Shown here: positions 1 through 10,459 of the stretch, one piece after another
Layout of the letters: every line of letters starts with the position of its first letter
Position numbering within the stretch: the stretch's first letter is position 1
NCBI RefSeq assembly: GCF_019880405.1
Contig: NZ_CP082269.1
Coordinates: 3,906,001 to 3,970,000 of the forward strand
Length of the DNA: 64,000 nt
Source of the DNA: Enterobacter sp. C2
GTDB taxonomy: Bacteria > Pseudomonadota > Gammaproteobacteria > Enterobacterales > Enterobacteriaceae
Direction: 5' to 3'
The notes under the pieces: generated by a model
Told to the model about the DNA's origin: nothing
What the model saw: only the letters and a program-made list of their open reading frames with translations
The model's database searches: none
Translations under genes and position numbers: made by a program

Positions 1-97
1 TGTTGGCTACTGCGCCCCCATTCGGCATGTAGCGTACTTCCGGGTCCTGGCCCAGATTACCGACGAGAATCACCTTGTTTACGCCTCTGCTGGCCAT
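1..97 (-). CDS. ssb: Single-stranded DNA-binding protein SSB (5' part only)
   Basis: The first 32 codons of ssb run off the left edge of the window. The translation begins [20 protein letters not shown], which is the N-terminus of enterobacterial SSB and the first strands of its OB fold. The ATG lies at 95-97 (complement) with an AGGAG ribosome site just upstream. SSB coats single-stranded DNA in replication, recombination and repair, and recruits partners through its C-terminal tail, which is outside the window. It is divergent from uvrA, as in E. coli, and shares the intergenic LexA box. Confidence 0.97.
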
Positions 98-251
98 GGT
101 TGTGTCTCCTGAATACGTTTCTTAATCTCAATAGTGTAAGCGCGCGATTGTAACTTACCAAGCGACGCTTTGATACCTTGCGAGAAGGATTCCAGTAATC
201 CGCCCGCCATGCGCTATTTTCGCACAAATGCGCCTGGGATGCATTCTTATA

Positions 252-267
252 CTGTATATCCATTCAG
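252..267. promoter_or_regulatory. LexA (SOS) box between ssb and uvrA
   Basis: The 16-bp site reads CTGTATATCCATTCAG, with the CTG and CAG ends and the AT-rich centre of a LexA operator. It is nearly the same as the known uvrA-ssb operator of E. coli. It lies 92 bp before uvrA and 155 bp before ssb, so it can repress both divergent genes. Confidence 0.92.
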
Positions 268-358
268 GTTTTTTTGTGTCATAATTAACCGTTTCAGTTC
301 AGTTCGCCGGATGTCCTTCAAACATACCGAGCGCCGAGTCTCTTACCGGGAAAGGTGA

Positions 359-3184
359 ATGGATAAGATAGAAGTACGGGGCGCGCGCACCCACAATCTC
401 AAGAATATCAACCTCGTTATCCCACGCGACAAACTGATTGTCGTCACCGGGCTTTCAGGTTCAGGTAAATCATCCCTGGCTTTCGACACCCTCTATGCCG
501 AAGGTCAGCGTCGCTACGTTGAATCGCTCTCCGCCTATGCGCGCCAGTTCCTGTCGTTAATGGAAAAGCCGGATGTCGATCATATCGAAGGGCTTTCGCC
601 CGCGATCTCTATTGAGCAGAAGTCGACCTCGCATAACCCACGCTCTACCGTCGGGACCATTACCGAGATCCACGACTACCTGCGTCTGCTGTTTGCCCGC
701 GTAGGCGAGCCGCGCTGCCCGGATCACAACGTGCCGCTGGATGCGCAGACCGTCAGCCAGATGGTGGATAACGTGCTGTCGCAGCCGGAGGGCAAACGCC
801 TGATGCTGCTCGCACCGATCATCAAAGAGCGTAAGGGTGAGCACACCAAGACGCTGGAGAACCTGGCAAGCCAGGGCTATATCCGTGCCCGTATCGATGG
901 TGAAGTGTGCGACCTCTCGGATCCGCCGAGTCTTGAACTGCATAAAAAACATACTATTGAAGTGGTCATTGACCGCTTCAAGGTGCGGGACGATCTGACC
1001 CAGCGCCTGGCCGAGTCGTTTGAAACCGCGCTGGATCTCTCCGGCGGGACGGCGATTGTTGCCGATATGGACGATGCGAAAGTGGAAGAGCTGCTCTTCT
1101 CCGCTAACTTTGCCTGCCCGATCTGCGGCTACAGCATGAACGAGCTGGAACCGCGTATGTTCTCCTTCAACAACCCGGCCGGTGCCTGCCCGACCTGTGA
1201 CGGGTTGGGCGTACAGCAGTATTTCGATCCGGACCGCGTGATCCAGAATCCGGAGCTGTCGCTGTCCGGCGGCGCGATCCGCGGCTGGGATCGCCGTAAC
1301 TTCTACTACTTCCAAATGCTACGCTCGCTGGCGGATCACTATAAGTTTGACGTTGATGATGCCTGGGAAAGCCTGAGCGCGTCGGTGCAAAAAGTGGTGC
1401 TGTTCGGCTCCGGTAAAGAGAGCATCGAATTCAAATACATGAACGATCGCGGTGACACCTCCGTGCGCCGTCATCCGTTTGAAGGCGTTCTGCACAACAT
1501 GGAGCGCCGTTACAAAGAGACCGAGTCCAGTGCGGTACGTGAAGAGCTGGCGAAGTTTATCAGCAATCGTCCGTGCGCCTCCTGTGACGGCACGCGCCTG
1601 CGTCGTGAAGCGCGCCACGTCTTCGTTGAGGATACGCCGCTGCCGGCGATCTCCGACATGAGCATCGGCCACGCAATGGACTTCTTCAACAACCTTAAGC
1701 TGGCAGGCCAGCGGGCGAAGATCGCCGAGAAGGTGCTGAAGGAGATTGGCGACCGTCTGAAGTTCCTGGTAAACGTCGGTCTCAACTACCTGACTCTCTC
1801 CCGCTCGGCGGAGACCCTCTCCGGGGGTGAAGCGCAGCGCATCCGTCTGGCAAGCCAGATCGGTGCCGGTCTGGTCGGGGTGATGTACGTGCTGGATGAG
1901 CCGTCCATCGGTCTGCACCAGCGTGACAACGAGCGCCTGCTGGGCACGCTGATCCACCTGCGCGACCTCGGCAACACGGTGATTGTCGTTGAGCATGATG
2001 AGGACGCCATCCGCGCCGCCGACCACGTGATTGATATTGGTCCAGGCGCAGGCGTCCACGGCGGTCAGGTGGTGGCGGAAGGCCCGCTGGATGCCATCAT
2101 GGCGGTACCCGAGTCGCTGACCGGCCAGTTCATGAGCGGCAAGCGGCAGATCGCCGTACCGAAAGATCGCGTACCTGCCGATCCGTCGAAGGTGCTGAAG
2201 CTCTCCGGCGCACGCGGTAACAACCTGAAGGACGTTACGCTGACCCTGCCGGTAGGCCTGTTTACCTGCATCACCGGCGTCTCCGGCTCGGGCAAATCGA
2301 CGCTGATCAACGATACGCTATTCCCGATTGCCCAGCGCCAGCTTAACGGTGCGACCATTGCCGAGCCGGCACCCTACCGTGAGGTTCAGGGTCTGGAGCA
2401 CTTCGACAAGGTGATCGATATCGACCAGAGCCCAATTGGTCGTACTCCGCGCTCAAACCCGGCCACCTATACCGGTGTCTTTACGCCGGTGCGTGAGCTG
2501 TTTGCCGGCGTGCCGGAGTCACGCTCGCGCGGCTACACCCCGGGGCGTTTCAGCTTTAACGTGCGCGGCGGGCGCTGCGAGGCCTGTCAGGGCGACGGCG
2601 TGATCAAGGTCGAGATGCACTTCCTGCCGGATATCTACGTGCCGTGCGACCAGTGCAAAGGCAAACGCTATAACCGCGAAACGCTGGAGATCAAATACAA
2701 GGGCAAGAGCATCCATGAAGTGCTGGATATGACCATCGAAGAGGCGCGTGAGTTCTTTGATGCCGTTCCGGCGCTGGCGCGTAAGCTGCAAACCCTGATG
2801 GACGTGGGACTCTCCTACATCCGTCTCGGCCAGTCTGCCACCACGCTTTCGGGCGGTGAGGCGCAGCGCGTGAAGCTGGCGCGTGAGCTGTCAAAACGCG
2901 GTACCGGTCAGACGCTCTATATTCTGGACGAACCGACCACTGGCCTGCACTTTGCTGACATCCAGCAGCTGCTGGAAGTGCTCCACCAGCTGCGCGATCA
3001 GGGCAACACCATCGTCGTTATTGAACACAACCTCGACGTGATCAAAACGGCGGACTGGATTGTCGATCTCGGTCCGGAAGGGGGCAGCGGCGGCGGCGAG
3101 ATCCTCGTCTCCGGTACGCCGGAAACGGTCGCAGAGTGCGAAGCCTCGCACACTGCCCGCTTCCTTAAACCGATGCTGAAATAG
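359..3184 (+). CDS. uvrA: Excinuclease ABC subunit A (UvrA)
   Basis: UvrA is the damage-recognition ATPase of nucleotide excision repair. As a dimer it loads UvrB at lesions in the cytoplasm. The 941-residue product matches E. coli UvrA almost throughout. Visible motifs are two Walker A loops (GLSGSGKS near residue 31 and GVSGSGKS near 640), two ABC signatures (LSGGEAQR near 487 and 826) and zinc-finger cysteine pairs (CPIC...CPTC near 253-279 and CEAC...CDQC near 740-766). The ATG follows a short AAAGG ribosome site. An SOS operator lies upstream. The stop codon directly abuts the stop of convergent yjbR. Confidence 0.99.
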   Translation: MDKIEVRGARTHNLKNINLVIPRDKLIVVTGLSGSGKSSLAFDTLYAEGQRRYVESLSAYARQFLSLMEKPDVDHIEGLSPAISIEQKSTSHNPRSTVGTITEIHDYLRLLFARVGEPRCPDHNVPLDAQTVSQMVDNVLSQPEGKRLMLLAPIIKERKGEHTKTLENLASQGYIRARIDGEVCDLSDPPSLELHKKHTIEVVIDRFKVRDDLTQRLAESFETALDLSGGTAIVADMDDAKVEELLFSANFACPICGYSMNELEPRMFSFNNPAGACPTCDGLGVQQYFDPDRVIQNPELSLSGGAIRGWDRRNFYYFQMLRSLADHYKFDVDDAWESLSASVQKVVLFGSGKESIEFKYMNDRGDTSVRRHPFEGVLHNMERRYKETESSAVREELAKFISNRPCASCDGTRLRREARHVFVEDTPLPAISDMSIGHAMDFFNNLKLAGQRAKIAEKVLKEIGDRLKFLVNVGLNYLTLSRSAETLSGGEAQRIRLASQIGAGLVGVMYVLDEPSIGLHQRDNERLLGTLIHLRDLGNTVIVVEHDEDAIRAADHVIDIGPGAGVHGGQVVAEGPLDAIMAVPESLTGQFMSGKRQIAVPKDRVPADPSKVLKLSGARGNNLKDVTLTLPVGLFTCITGVSGSGKSTLINDTLFPIAQRQLNGATIAEPAPYREVQGLEHFDKVIDIDQSPIGRTPRSNPATYTGVFTPVRELFAGVPESRSRGYTPGRFSFNVRGGRCEACQGDGVIKVEMHFLPDIYVPCDQCKGKRYNRETLEIKYKGKSIHEVLDMTIEEAREFFDAVPALARKLQTLMDVGLSYIRLGQSATTLSGGEAQRVKLARELSKRGTGQTLYILDEPTTGLHFADIQQLLEVLHQLRDQGNTIVVIEHNLDVIKTADWIVDLGPEGGSGGGEILVSGTPETVAECEASHTARFLKPMLK

Positions 3185-3538
3185 TTAGACGGAAAGCTGC
3201 TGCCTGACCGCGTCAGGCAGCGCTTCCACCGCCAGCTTGTAAGACGCATCCACCAGGTAGTAAATCTGCGAATCGGGCAGCGACCCATCAAGAAAAACCG
3301 TGCTCCAGTGCGCCTTGTTCAGACGCGCGCTGGGCCGTACATCTGCATTTTCGCTGCGCAGCAGCTCGGCCAGTTCCGGGCTGGTTTTCAGCGACACCGC
3401 CGGGCGGTTATCAACGTCATGCACCATCGCAAACAGCACGTCTGCTACTTTGATCTGCGTAGCCTTCCAGTCGCTGTGTACGCTCTGCTCCGCGCCTGGT
3501 TTACCCATGCAGTAGGGCAGCAGTTCCGAATTGATCAT
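3185..3538 (-). CDS. yjbR: YjbR, MmcQ/YjbR-family DNA-binding-fold protein
   Basis: This 117-residue protein is closely similar to E. coli YjbR (118 aa). The conserved block [19 protein letters not shown] and the ending [13 protein letters not shown] are visible. The family adopts a CyaY-like or double-wing DNA-binding fold; its cellular function is not established. I chose the ATG giving [10 protein letters not shown], which overlaps the end of yjbQ by 4 bases (ATGA) and so suggests translational coupling. A longer reading frame upstream would run through yjbQ and is unlikely. Confidence 0.95.
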   Translation of the reverse strand: MINSELLPYCMGKPGAEQSVHSDWKATQIKVADVLFAMVHDVDNRPAVSLKTSPELAELLRSENADVRPSARLNKAHWSTVFLDGSLPDSQIYYLVDASYKLAVEALPDAVRQQLSV

Positions 3539-3957
3539 TTCTCTTCCCCTTGTAGTGTTGCGATGATTTTGCGTGACCCGCCGTGAATGCGGTGCTCTCC
3601 TAACCAGATACCCTGCCATGTCCCCAGCTGTACGCGGCCGTTCTGCACCGGCAACAGCAGCGATACGCCAAGCGTCGAGGATTTAATATGGGAAGGCATA
3701 TCGTCCGGACCTTCAGCGTCGTGCTCGTAGCGGGCACTGTCCGGTACCGCCTGCAGAAAATGCTGCTCCATATCATGACGCACGGTGGGATCGCAGTTTT
3801 CATTCAGCGTGAGAGAGGCGGAGGTGTGCTGTAGCAAGAGGTGCAACAAACCCGTTTTGATGCGGTTAAGGGAAGGAAGTTGCTCCAGCACCTCGTCCGT
3901 CACCAGATGGAAACCGCGTGGCTTTGCGCCAAGCCTGAGAGTTTGTTGATACCACAT
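3535..3957 (-). CDS. yjbQ: YjbQ, UPF0047 family protein
   Basis: The 140-residue protein matches E. coli YjbQ (138 aa), a member of the UPF0047 family found in all domains of life. The conserved stretches [14 protein letters not shown] and [11 protein letters not shown] are present; they hold the histidines, Asp and Glu that line the presumed active site. A weak thiamine phosphate synthase activity has been reported for the E. coli protein, but its physiological role is unsettled. It forms a two-gene unit with yjbR through a 4-base overlap. Confidence 0.95.
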   Translation of the reverse strand: MWYQQTLRLGAKPRGFHLVTDEVLEQLPSLNRIKTGLLHLLLQHTSASLTLNENCDPTVRHDMEQHFLQAVPDSARYEHDAEGPDDMPSHIKSSTLGVSLLLPVQNGRVQLGTWQGIWLGEHRIHGGSRKIIATLQGEEK

Positions 3958-4033
3958 AGCGTGCTCCAGAGTTATTTCACCTGATGCTAAGTGTGTAACA
4001 CGTAGGGCAGAACAGCCAGAAAAGGAAGAAAAT

Positions 4034-4055
4034 AAGGCAACCTGGCGATTGCCTT
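4034..4055 (-). terminator. Probable terminator of aphA
   Basis: A 7-bp stem (AAGGCAA/TTGCCTT) with an 8-base loop lies just after the aphA stop codon. On the minus strand it is followed by a T-rich ATTTTCTTCC stretch. The stem is short, so efficiency is uncertain. Confidence 0.5.
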
Positions 4056-4062
4056 TTGCCGA

Positions 4063-4773
4063 TCAATACTCGGAGTTGACGATAACCTCTTCGTCATACA
4101 TTCCCGCCTGCGGCAGGGGCCGGTAGGTAGAGTTAGAGGCGCGCAGCACGCGAATGCCCCGTGCACCCACTTCACGAGCGGCGCGGATGTCGTTATCCGA
4201 GTCGCCGTAGAACGTCTTGATCTGCTTATCCTGCAGCCACTGGGTTTTGGTGTTCTGGCCCGGCTCGTCACCTCCAAAGATCACCGGATTCATATTCGCG
4301 GCGGGGATTTGAAAATCATCCTGTAGCGTTTTTGACACGGTCTCGGTTTTGGTCTGGCTACGCCCGGTCACGAAGTAGATCGCATCGCCACGTTTGACGT
4401 GCATAGCGATCAGCGTCCGCGCCACCTCTTTCGGAATGCTGAACGCATCCCAGCCGTTGTTCATCTTCTCCCAGAATTCAGGATTGTGCAGATACGCTTC
4501 GCTCTGCGGTGAAAAGGTCTCTTTGCCCCGCCAGAAGCCTGGGCTGGAGAAGAGCACGGTATCATCGATATCAAACCCAACGGCCATCGGCGGGCGGCCC
4601 TGGAGGCTATTTTCAATTTGCGCGACGGAGACCCAGTGAATGGGTGCTTGCTCAGCCAGTTTCGCGACGTTGGTTCCCGGATAGAGCGGCGAGGGAACGG
4701 AGGCGTGCGCGTTGGCAGCGCCTACGGTAAATAGCAGACATAATGCACTGAGTGCGAGAGGCATTTTACGCAT
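4063..4773 (-). CDS. aphA: Class B acid phosphatase, periplasmic (AphA)
   Basis: AphA is a periplasmic, non-specific phosphomonoesterase and phosphotransferase of the DDDD (HAD-like) superfamily. The 236-residue precursor has a signal peptide ending around ANAHA. The catalytic motif [15 protein letters not shown] supplies the nucleophile and general-acid aspartates, and YGDSDNDI is the late acidic motif. I chose the second in-frame ATG (MRKMPL) because the AAGGA ribosome site lies 6 bases before it and would overlap the first ATG; this also matches the E. coli start. It is flanked by its own terminator-like hairpin. Confidence 0.96.
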   Translation of the reverse strand: MRKMPLALSALCLLFTVGAANAHASVPSPLYPGTNVAKLAEQAPIHWVSVAQIENSLQGRPPMAVGFDIDDTVLFSSPGFWRGKETFSPQSEAYLHNPEFWEKMNNGWDAFSIPKEVARTLIAMHVKRGDAIYFVTGRSQTKTETVSKTLQDDFQIPAANMNPVIFGGDEPGQNTKTQWLQDKQIKTFYGDSDNDIRAAREVGARGIRVLRASNSTYRPLPQAGMYDEEVIVNSEY

Positions 4774-4837
4774 ATTCATCCTTAAACGTGATAATTAGGC
4801 AGGATTTTCCCCGGCATTACACCGGGGAAGGCGCGTA

Positions 4838-6034
4838 TTATGCCATCACAGCGGCAAAGGCCTGTGCGACGCGGTGCACATTACTGCTATTCAGGCCCGC
4901 CAGGCACATACGTCCGCTGGCAATCAGGTAGACACCAAACTCTTCACGCAGGCGGGTAACCTGCGCTGCGCTCAGCCCGGTATAGCTGAACATGCCGCGC
5001 TGCTGCAACAGATAGTCAAAGTTATGTCCCGGCACCGCCTCGCGCAGCACATTCACCAGCTCATGGCGCATGGCAGAGATGCGCAGGCGCATCGCTTCAA
5101 CTTCCGCCAGCCACTGAGCTTTCAGGGTTGCATCACCCAACACGGTGGCCACCAGCTGCGCGCCAAAGTTTGGCGGGCTGGAGTAGTTGCGGCGTACGGT
5201 GGCTTTCAGTTGCCCCAGCACCCGCCCGGCGGTGTCGGCATCATCACAGACGATGGACAGGCCGCCGACGCGCTCGCCGTAGAGCGAGAAGATCTTCGAG
5301 AAGGAGTTGCTCACCAGCGCGGGTAGCCCGGCATCGGCGATGGCGCGAATAGCGTAGGCGTCCTCTTCCATCCCGGCACCGAAGCCCTGATAGGCGATAT
5401 CGAGGAACGGGATCAGCTCGCGCGCTTTCAGCACCTCGATGACTGCGTCCCACTGAGGATTGGTCAGGTCAGCCCCGGTTGGGTTATGGCAGCACGGATG
5501 CAGCAGGACGATACTGCGGGCCGGTAGGCTTTGCAGTTTTTCCAGCAGGGCATCAACGCGCACGCCATTGGTTTCGCTATCAAACCACGGGTAAGTACTT
5601 ACTTCGAACCCGGCCCCTTCAAAGATGGCGATGTGGTTTTCCCAGGTCGGATCGCTAACCCAGACGCCGGAGTCAGGGAAGTAGCGCTTCAGGAAATCGG
5701 CCCCCACCTTCAGCGCGCCGGAGCCGCCGAGCGTCTGGATAGTCGCAATGCGGTTTGCCTTCAGCACCGGATGTTCAGCACCAAACAGCAGCGGTGCGAT
5801 GGTATGACGGTAGCCCGGCAGGCCTTCCATCGGCAGATAGAGCGATGCGCCATGCGGCTGGGCGTTCAGGCGCGCCTCCGCTTCGGCAACGGCCTGAAGC
5901 TGCGGGATCAGGCCGTCTTCGTTGTAGTACAGGCCGATGCTGAGGTTTACCTTATCGCTACGGGGATCTTCTTTGAAACGCTCCATCAGCGTCAGAATGG
6001 GGTCGCCAGCGTAGGCGTCAACGTTTTGATACAC
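4838..6034 (-). CDS. tyrB: Aromatic amino acid aminotransferase (TyrB)
   Basis: TyrB transfers the amino group from glutamate to make tyrosine and phenylalanine and also serves leucine. It is a PLP-dependent homodimer of aminotransferase class I. The 398-residue protein matches E. coli TyrB. The PLP-lysine lies in [16 protein letters not shown], and the HNPTGAD motif is present. A GTG start is chosen because GGAGAA sits 8 bases before it and E. coli tyrB uses the same GTG; the longer frame has no such support. I looked for clear TyrR boxes upstream and did not find a convincing pair. A REP element separates it from alr. Confidence 0.97.
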   Translation of the reverse strand: MYQNVDAYAGDPILTLMERFKEDPRSDKVNLSIGLYYNEDGLIPQLQAVAEAEARLNAQPHGASLYLPMEGLPGYRHTIAPLLFGAEHPVLKANRIATIQTLGGSGALKVGADFLKRYFPDSGVWVSDPTWENHIAIFEGAGFEVSTYPWFDSETNGVRVDALLEKLQSLPARSIVLLHPCCHNPTGADLTNPQWDAVIEVLKARELIPFLDIAYQGFGAGMEEDAYAIRAIADAGLPALVSNSFSKIFSLYGERVGGLSIVCDDADTAGRVLGQLKATVRRNYSSPPNFGAQLVATVLGDATLKAQWLAEVEAMRLRISAMRHELVNVLREAVPGHNFDYLLQQRGMFSYTGLSAAQVTRLREEFGVYLIASGRMCLAGLNSSNVHRVAQAFAAVMA

Positions 6035-6120
6035 GCGGTGGTTCTCCAGATTTACAGGCGGGGGTTTTAAACACAATAAACCGGAAGCGGATAGAGATCG
6101 AGGAGTTGTTAGCATTTGTA

Positions 6121-6147
6121 GGCCCGGCTAGCGCAGCACCGCCGGGC
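6121..6147. repeat. REP-type palindrome
   Basis: GCCCGGC and GCCGGGC arms enclose a GCGCAGC-rich centre, the shape of enterobacterial REP/PU elements. It lies in the alr-tyrB spacer, where such elements often stabilise upstream mRNA ends. Confidence 0.75.
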
Positions 6148-6154
6148 GCAATCA

Positions 6155-7234
6155 TTAATCTACATATTGCATAGCGACCCGAGAGGTCAGTCGCGTAATA
6201 AGTTCGTAAGCACTTACTTTTGTAATCTCAGCGATGCGCTCCACCGGCAGGCCTTCGCCCCACATCACCACCGGATCGCCTGTACGCTCCTGGGCCTCTG
6301 GCCCAAGGTCAACGCAGATCATATCCATCGCCACGCGCCCAACGATAGGCACTTCGCGGCCGTTGATCAGCACCGGCGTACCGGACGGTGCGGCGCGAGG
6401 ATAGCCATCGCCGTAACCCATCGCCACCACGCCGAGACGCGTATCGCGCTCGCTGGTCCAGGTTCCGCCGTAGCCTACCGGCTCACCCGCACGGTGCGGA
6501 CGCACGGCGATCAGCTTTGAAGTCAGGGACATGACCGGCTGAAAGCCAAAGTCAGCGCCCCAGGGCTTTTGATCCAGCGGCGAGACGCCATAGAGAATGA
6601 TGCCAGGACGGACCCAGTCAAAATGGGCCTGCGGCCAGAGCAGAATGCCGCCGGAGGCCGCAATAGAGCGCAGGCCCGGCTTACCTTCGGTGAAGGTGTT
6701 AAAGATATCCAGCTGCTGCTCGGTTGCACCACACTCTGGCTCATCGGCCCGGGCAAAGTGGCTAACGATATTCACCGGCTGACACACGTTTTTACAGGCG
6801 CAAAGACGCTGGTAGAACGCACTGGCCTCTTCGGGGCGCACGCCCAGCCGATGCATGCCGGTATCGAGCTTCATCCAGACGGTGATGGGGTCAGGCAGCG
6901 CCGCACTCTCCAGCGCCTCCAGCTGCTCGATATTATGCACGGCGGTATGCAACTTGTGCGTAGAGAGCGTAGGCAGATCGTCAGCGGAAAAAAAGCCCTC
7001 CAGCAGCAGAATGGGCTGGGTAATGCCGCCTGCACGCAGCGTTAGGGCCTCTTCGAGACGGGCAACGCCAAAGGCGTCGGCGTCGGGGAGCGTTCGCGCG
7101 GTCTCCAGGAGACCGTGTCCATAAGCGTTCGCTTTCACCACTGCAACCAGTTTGCTGGCGGGAGCCAGCTCGCGCAGGCGTTGCAGATTGTGTCGCAGAG
7201 CGCGGCGGTTAACTACTACAGTTGCCGCTTGCAT
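6155..7234 (-). CDS. alr: Alanine racemase, biosynthetic (Alr)
   Basis: Alr interconverts L- and D-alanine to supply D-Ala for peptidoglycan. It is a cytoplasmic, PLP-dependent fold-III enzyme. The 359-residue product has the usual length. The PLP lysine is K34 in [10 protein letters not shown], and the second catalytic residue lies in the GYGGTW segment near residue 255. The motif [11 protein letters not shown] is also typical. It lies immediately downstream of dnaB, separated by an ERIC element, and upstream of tyrB. It is most like the alr (not dadX) paralogue by position and sequence. Confidence 0.98.
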   Translation of the reverse strand: MQAATVVVNRRALRHNLQRLRELAPASKLVAVVKANAYGHGLLETARTLPDADAFGVARLEEALTLRAGGITQPILLLEGFFSADDLPTLSTHKLHTAVHNIEQLEALESAALPDPITVWMKLDTGMHRLGVRPEEASAFYQRLCACKNVCQPVNIVSHFARADEPECGATEQQLDIFNTFTEGKPGLRSIAASGGILLWPQAHFDWVRPGIILYGVSPLDQKPWGADFGFQPVMSLTSKLIAVRPHRAGEPVGYGGTWTSERDTRLGVVAMGYGDGYPRAAPSGTPVLINGREVPIVGRVAMDMICVDLGPEAQERTGDPVVMWGEGLPVERIAEITKVSAYELITRLTSRVAMQYVD

Positions 7235-7260
7235 GTTAATCCTTCATTGATAGAAATATT

Positions 7261-7387
7261 AATCTCTTAAATCATTCGAGCAACAGGAAGGCAGCAAGCA
7301 AATGAATCCCCAGGAGCTTACTGAAGTAAGTGACTGGGGTGAGCGAGCGCAGCTAACACACCTGTAGCTTGAAGGATGACAGAGATT
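7261..7387. repeat. ERIC element, full length (127 bp), dnaB-alr spacer
   Basis: This is an Enterobacterial Repetitive Intergenic Consensus element. It contains the core around AAGTAAGTGACTGGGG used by ERIC-PCR primers. Terminal arms AATCTCT and AGAGATT pair, and the length is exactly 127 bp. Its right end includes the first two bases of the dnaB stop codon (complement). The element is palindromic, so it could form a long hairpin in the dnaB-alr transcript. Confidence 0.95.
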
Positions 7388-8792
7388 ACTCATCGTCATA
7401 CTGTGGTCCCGCATAGTTATCAAAGCGCGACCACTGCCCGTTAAAGGTCAGACGTACCGTACCAATCGGGCCGTTACGCTGCTTACCAATAATAATTTCC
7501 GCGATGCCTTTCAGATCGCTGTTCTCGTGGTACACCTCATCACGATAGATAAACATGATCAGGTCGGCATCCTGTTCGATAGAGCCGGATTCACGCAGGT
7601 CGGAGTTGACCGGGCGTTTATCGGCACGCTGCTCCAGGGAGCGGTTAAGCTGCGACAGGGCCACGACCGGCACCTGTAACTCTTTCGCCAGCGCCTTCAG
7701 CGAACGGGAGATCTCCGCGATCTCCAGCGTACGGTTGTCGGAGAGCGACGGAACGCGCATCAGCTGCAGGTAGTCGATCATGATCATGCTCAGGCCGTCA
7801 TGCTCACGGAAAATCCGGCGGGCGCGGGAGCGCACCTCGGTCGGCGTCAGGCCAGAGGAGTCGTCGATATACATGTTACGCTTCTCGAGCAGAATACCCA
7901 TGGTGCCGGAGATACGCGCCCAGTCCTCATCGTCAAGCTGGCCGGTACGGATGCGGGTCTGATCGACGCGGGAGAGCGACGCCAGCATACGCATCATGAT
8001 CTGCTCGGCAGGCATCTCCAGACTGAAGATCAGCACCGGCTTATCCTGCAGCATCGCGGCGTTTTCGCACAGGTTCATGGCGAAGGTGGTTTTACCCATC
8101 GATGGACGCGCCGCCACGATGATCAGATCCGAACGTTGCAGGCCCGCCGTTTTCTTATTCAGATCCTGATAGCCGGTATCAACGCCGGTAACGCCGTCGT
8201 GGGGCTGCTGAAAGAGCTGCTCAATACGCGCAACGGTGGCCTCAAGGATCTGATCGATGCTTTTCGGCCCTTCGTCTTTATTGGCCCGGTTTTCGGCAAT
8301 CTGGAAAACGCGGGACTCGGCGAGGTCGAGCAGATCTTCGCTGGTACGGCCCTGCGGGTCAAAGCCCGCGGTGGCGATTTCATTAGCTACCGAGATCATC
8401 TCACGCACCACTGCACGTTCGCGAACGATGTCGGCATAGGCACTGATGTTCGCCGCGCTTGGCGTATTTTTCGATAGCTCTGCAAGGTAGGCAAAACCGC
8501 CTACGCTGTCCAGCTGGCCCTGCTGCTCCAGCGACTCCGCCAGGGTGATCAGGTCGATGGGCTTGCTCATCTCCTGCAGGCGATGCATCTCAGTGAAGAT
8601 ATGCCGATGTGGACGGGTATAGAAATCTTCCGCTACAACGCGCTCGGCAACGTCGTCCCAGCGTTCGTTATCCAGCATTAAACCGCCCAACACCGACTGC
8701 TCCGCTTCGATTGAGTGTGGCGGCACTTTCATCCCCTCGACTTGCATGTCGCGGGGTTCAGTCTGTTTGTTGAAGGGTTTATTTCCTGCCAT
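7386..8792 (-). CDS. dnaB: Replicative DNA helicase (DnaB)
   Basis: DnaB is the hexameric 5'-3' helicase that drives the replication fork. The 468-residue product aligns with E. coli DnaB throughout. The N-terminal domain (about 25-130) binds primase, and the RecA-like domain carries Walker A ARPSMGKT near residue 230 and the Walker B region MIMIDYLQL. The chosen ATG gives MAGNKPFNKQ, the E. coli start; upstream in-frame codons lack support. The ribosome site is weak. The stop codon overlaps the end of an ERIC element. No intein is present. Confidence 0.98.
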   Translation of the reverse strand: MAGNKPFNKQTEPRDMQVEGMKVPPHSIEAEQSVLGGLMLDNERWDDVAERVVAEDFYTRPHRHIFTEMHRLQEMSKPIDLITLAESLEQQGQLDSVGGFAYLAELSKNTPSAANISAYADIVRERAVVREMISVANEIATAGFDPQGRTSEDLLDLAESRVFQIAENRANKDEGPKSIDQILEATVARIEQLFQQPHDGVTGVDTGYQDLNKKTAGLQRSDLIIVAARPSMGKTTFAMNLCENAAMLQDKPVLIFSLEMPAEQIMMRMLASLSRVDQTRIRTGQLDDEDWARISGTMGILLEKRNMYIDDSSGLTPTEVRSRARRIFREHDGLSMIMIDYLQLMRVPSLSDNRTLEIAEISRSLKALAKELQVPVVALSQLNRSLEQRADKRPVNSDLRESGSIEQDADLIMFIYRDEVYHENSDLKGIAEIIIGKQRNGPIGTVRLTFNGQWSRFDNYAGPQYDDE

Positions 8793-8897
8793 AGTGAATG
8801 GAGTACCGAGATAAATTGTGGGTCGAAACTTTATCATATTTTGGATTATGACACCCGACCCTAATGATACCCTGGCTTAGGATCTTTGGGAGGAAAC

Positions 8898-9881
8898 ATG
8901 GCAACAAGAGTTGAATTTCACAAGCATGGTGGCCCTGAGGTATTAAAAGCGGTGGAGTTTACCCCCACCGATCCGGCAGAGAACGAGGTGCAGGTTGAGA
9001 ACAAGGCTATTGGTATCAACTATATCGATACCTACATCCGTAGCGGCCTCTATCCGCCGCCGGCGTTGCCAAGCGGTCTCGGTACAGAGGCGGCAGGCGT
9101 AGTGAGCAAAGTGGGTAAAAACGTTAGCCACATTAAGGCAGGCGATCGGGTGGTCTACGCCCAGTCAGCGCTGGGTGCCTACAGCTCGGTGCACAACGTG
9201 CCTGCGGATAAGGTCGCTCTGCTGCCGAATGCGATCTCCTTTGAGCAGGCGGCCGCCTCGTTCCTGAAAGGACTGACGGTCTTCTATCTGCTGCGTAAAA
9301 CCTATGAGATCAAGCCCGACGAGCCGTTTCTGTTCCATGCGGCGGCGGGCGGCGTAGGGCTTATTGCCTGCCAGTGGTCCAAGGCGCTGGGCGGGAAGCT
9401 GATCGGCACCGTGGGTAGCGCGCAAAAGGCGCAGCGGGCGTTGCAGGCCGGCGCGTGGCAGGTAATTAACTACCGCGAAGAGAGCATCGTTGAGCGCGTT
9501 AAGGAGATCACCGGCGGTAAAAAGGTGCGCGTGGTCTATGACTCGGTGGGAAAAGATACCTGGGAGTCCTCGCTGGACTGCCTGCAGCGTCACGGCCTGA
9601 TGGTCAGCTTCGGCAATGCCTCTGGCCCGGTCACCGGCGTTAACCTCGGCATTCTTAACCAGAAAGGTTCCCTGTATGCCACCCGCCCTTCCCTTCAGGG
9701 TTACATCACTAACCGGGAGGAGCTGGAGGAGGCGAGCAACGAGCTGTTTTCACTGATTGCCAGCGGCGTGATTAAGGTAGACGTGGCGGAAGATCAGAAG
9801 TTCCCGCTGGCGGAGGCGCAGCGCGCGCACGAGACGCTGGAGAGTCGGTCAACGCAGGGATCGAGTTTGCTTATCCCCTGA
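8898..9881 (+). CDS. qor: NADPH:quinone oxidoreductase (Qor)
   Basis: Qor is a zinc-free member of the medium-chain dehydrogenase/reductase family that reduces quinones with NADPH. The 327-residue protein matches E. coli Qor in length and sequence. The nucleotide-binding motif HAAAGGVGLIACQ is clear, and the family signature around GTEAAGVV is present. The ATG giving MATRVEFHKHG follows a strong GGGAGG ribosome site. The gene is divergent from dnaB and followed by an ERIC element and a strong terminator. Confidence 0.97.
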   Translation: MATRVEFHKHGGPEVLKAVEFTPTDPAENEVQVENKAIGINYIDTYIRSGLYPPPALPSGLGTEAAGVVSKVGKNVSHIKAGDRVVYAQSALGAYSSVHNVPADKVALLPNAISFEQAAASFLKGLTVFYLLRKTYEIKPDEPFLFHAAAGGVGLIACQWSKALGGKLIGTVGSAQKAQRALQAGAWQVINYREESIVERVKEITGGKKVRVVYDSVGKDTWESSLDCLQRHGLMVSFGNASGPVTGVNLGILNQKGSLYATRPSLQGYITNREELEEASNELFSLIASGVIKVDVAEDQKFPLAEAQRAHETLESRSTQGSSLLIP

Positions 9882-10008
9882 TTCCCTCTAAATAATTCGA
9901 GTAGCAGGAAGGCGGCAAGTGCGCGAGTCCCCAGGAGCTTACATAGGTAAGTGACTGGGGCGAGTAAGCGCAGCCAACGCACCGGCTGCTTGAAGTATGA
10001 CGGGGGAA
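9882..10008. repeat. ERIC element, full length (127 bp), downstream of qor
   Basis: The element begins at the base after the qor stop codon and has the same internal landmarks as the other two copies (ATTCGAG near the left, the GTAAGTGACTGGGG core, CTTGAAGTATGAC near the right). Terminal pairing is poorer than in the other copies. It lies between the stop codon and the terminator, so it is transcribed as part of the qor 3' end. Confidence 0.92.
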
Positions 10009-10015
10009 AAGAATT

Positions 10016-10049
10016 AGGGCTTCCCTTAAGGAAGCCCTTTCTTTTTTTT
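10016..10049 (+). terminator. Rho-independent terminator of qor
   Basis: A perfect 9-bp stem AGGGCTTCC/GGAAGCCCT with a 5-base loop is followed by a run of T residues. It is placed for termination of qor transcription after the ERIC element. Confidence 0.92.
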
Positions 10050-10124
10050 AGTTCGGCTGTATGTAGGGTACAGCTCGATGAATTCAAAAGACGCGCAATA
10101 GTGACAGATTCGATACCTAAATCC

Positions 10125-10182
10125 TATGCGGTTTGGCTGAACCTGCCAGAGAAAAGTGCCAGGTTGTGATCAAGACCGCATA
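10125..10182. repeat. Nested inverted repeat downstream of pspG
   Basis: Outer arms TATGCGGT (10125-10132) and ACCGCATA (10175-10182) enclose inner arms AACCTG (10140-10145) and CAGGTT (10160-10165). The intervening bulges are 7 and 9 bases. It lies just past the pspG stop codon. No T tract follows on the minus strand, so it is not an obvious terminator. Function unknown. Confidence 0.6.
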
Positions 10183-10184
10183 AC

Positions 10185-10427
10185 TTAGTAACGCCAGCGG
10201 CTATTACGCTGATACAACGGCAGTTTTGGCTTTTTGACCGCCCGGATAACCCAGACAATGGCTACCGCCAGCAGCAGCCAGGGCAGCAGTTTAAACATCA
10301 ACGCAAACAACCCACCGACAAACATCAGCGCCGTTGCTACCGCCAGGGCGACGATAATGCCCAGCAGCGAGACGCCCGTTACTAACAGCATCATAAAAAA
10401 TCCAATCACAAACAGTAGTTCCAGCAT
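10185..10427 (-). CDS. pspG: Envelope stress response protein PspG
   Basis: PspG is a small inner-membrane effector of the phage shock response. The 80-residue protein matches E. coli PspG in length and in the two or three hydrophobic segments (about 1-20, 22-45 and 47-65), and ends in a basic tail with the conserved RWRY. A sigma-54 promoter lies 32 bp upstream, as expected for a PspF-activated gene. It sits between dusA and qor as in E. coli. Confidence 0.95.
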   Translation of the reverse strand: MLELLFVIGFFMMLLVTGVSLLGIIVALAVATALMFVGGLFALMFKLLPWLLLAVAIVWVIRAVKKPKLPLYQRNSRWRY

Positions 10428-10459
10428 GGCTTTTCCCCCTTAATAGTTACCCAACCTAT

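Noticed and set aside
170-358. A 62-codon frame ahead of uvrA
   Set aside because: It covers the LexA box and promoter region and ends at the uvrA start; no support as a gene.
6035-6120. TyrR boxes upstream of tyrB
   Set aside because: TGTAAA- and TTTACA-like pieces occur but not at the required spacing.
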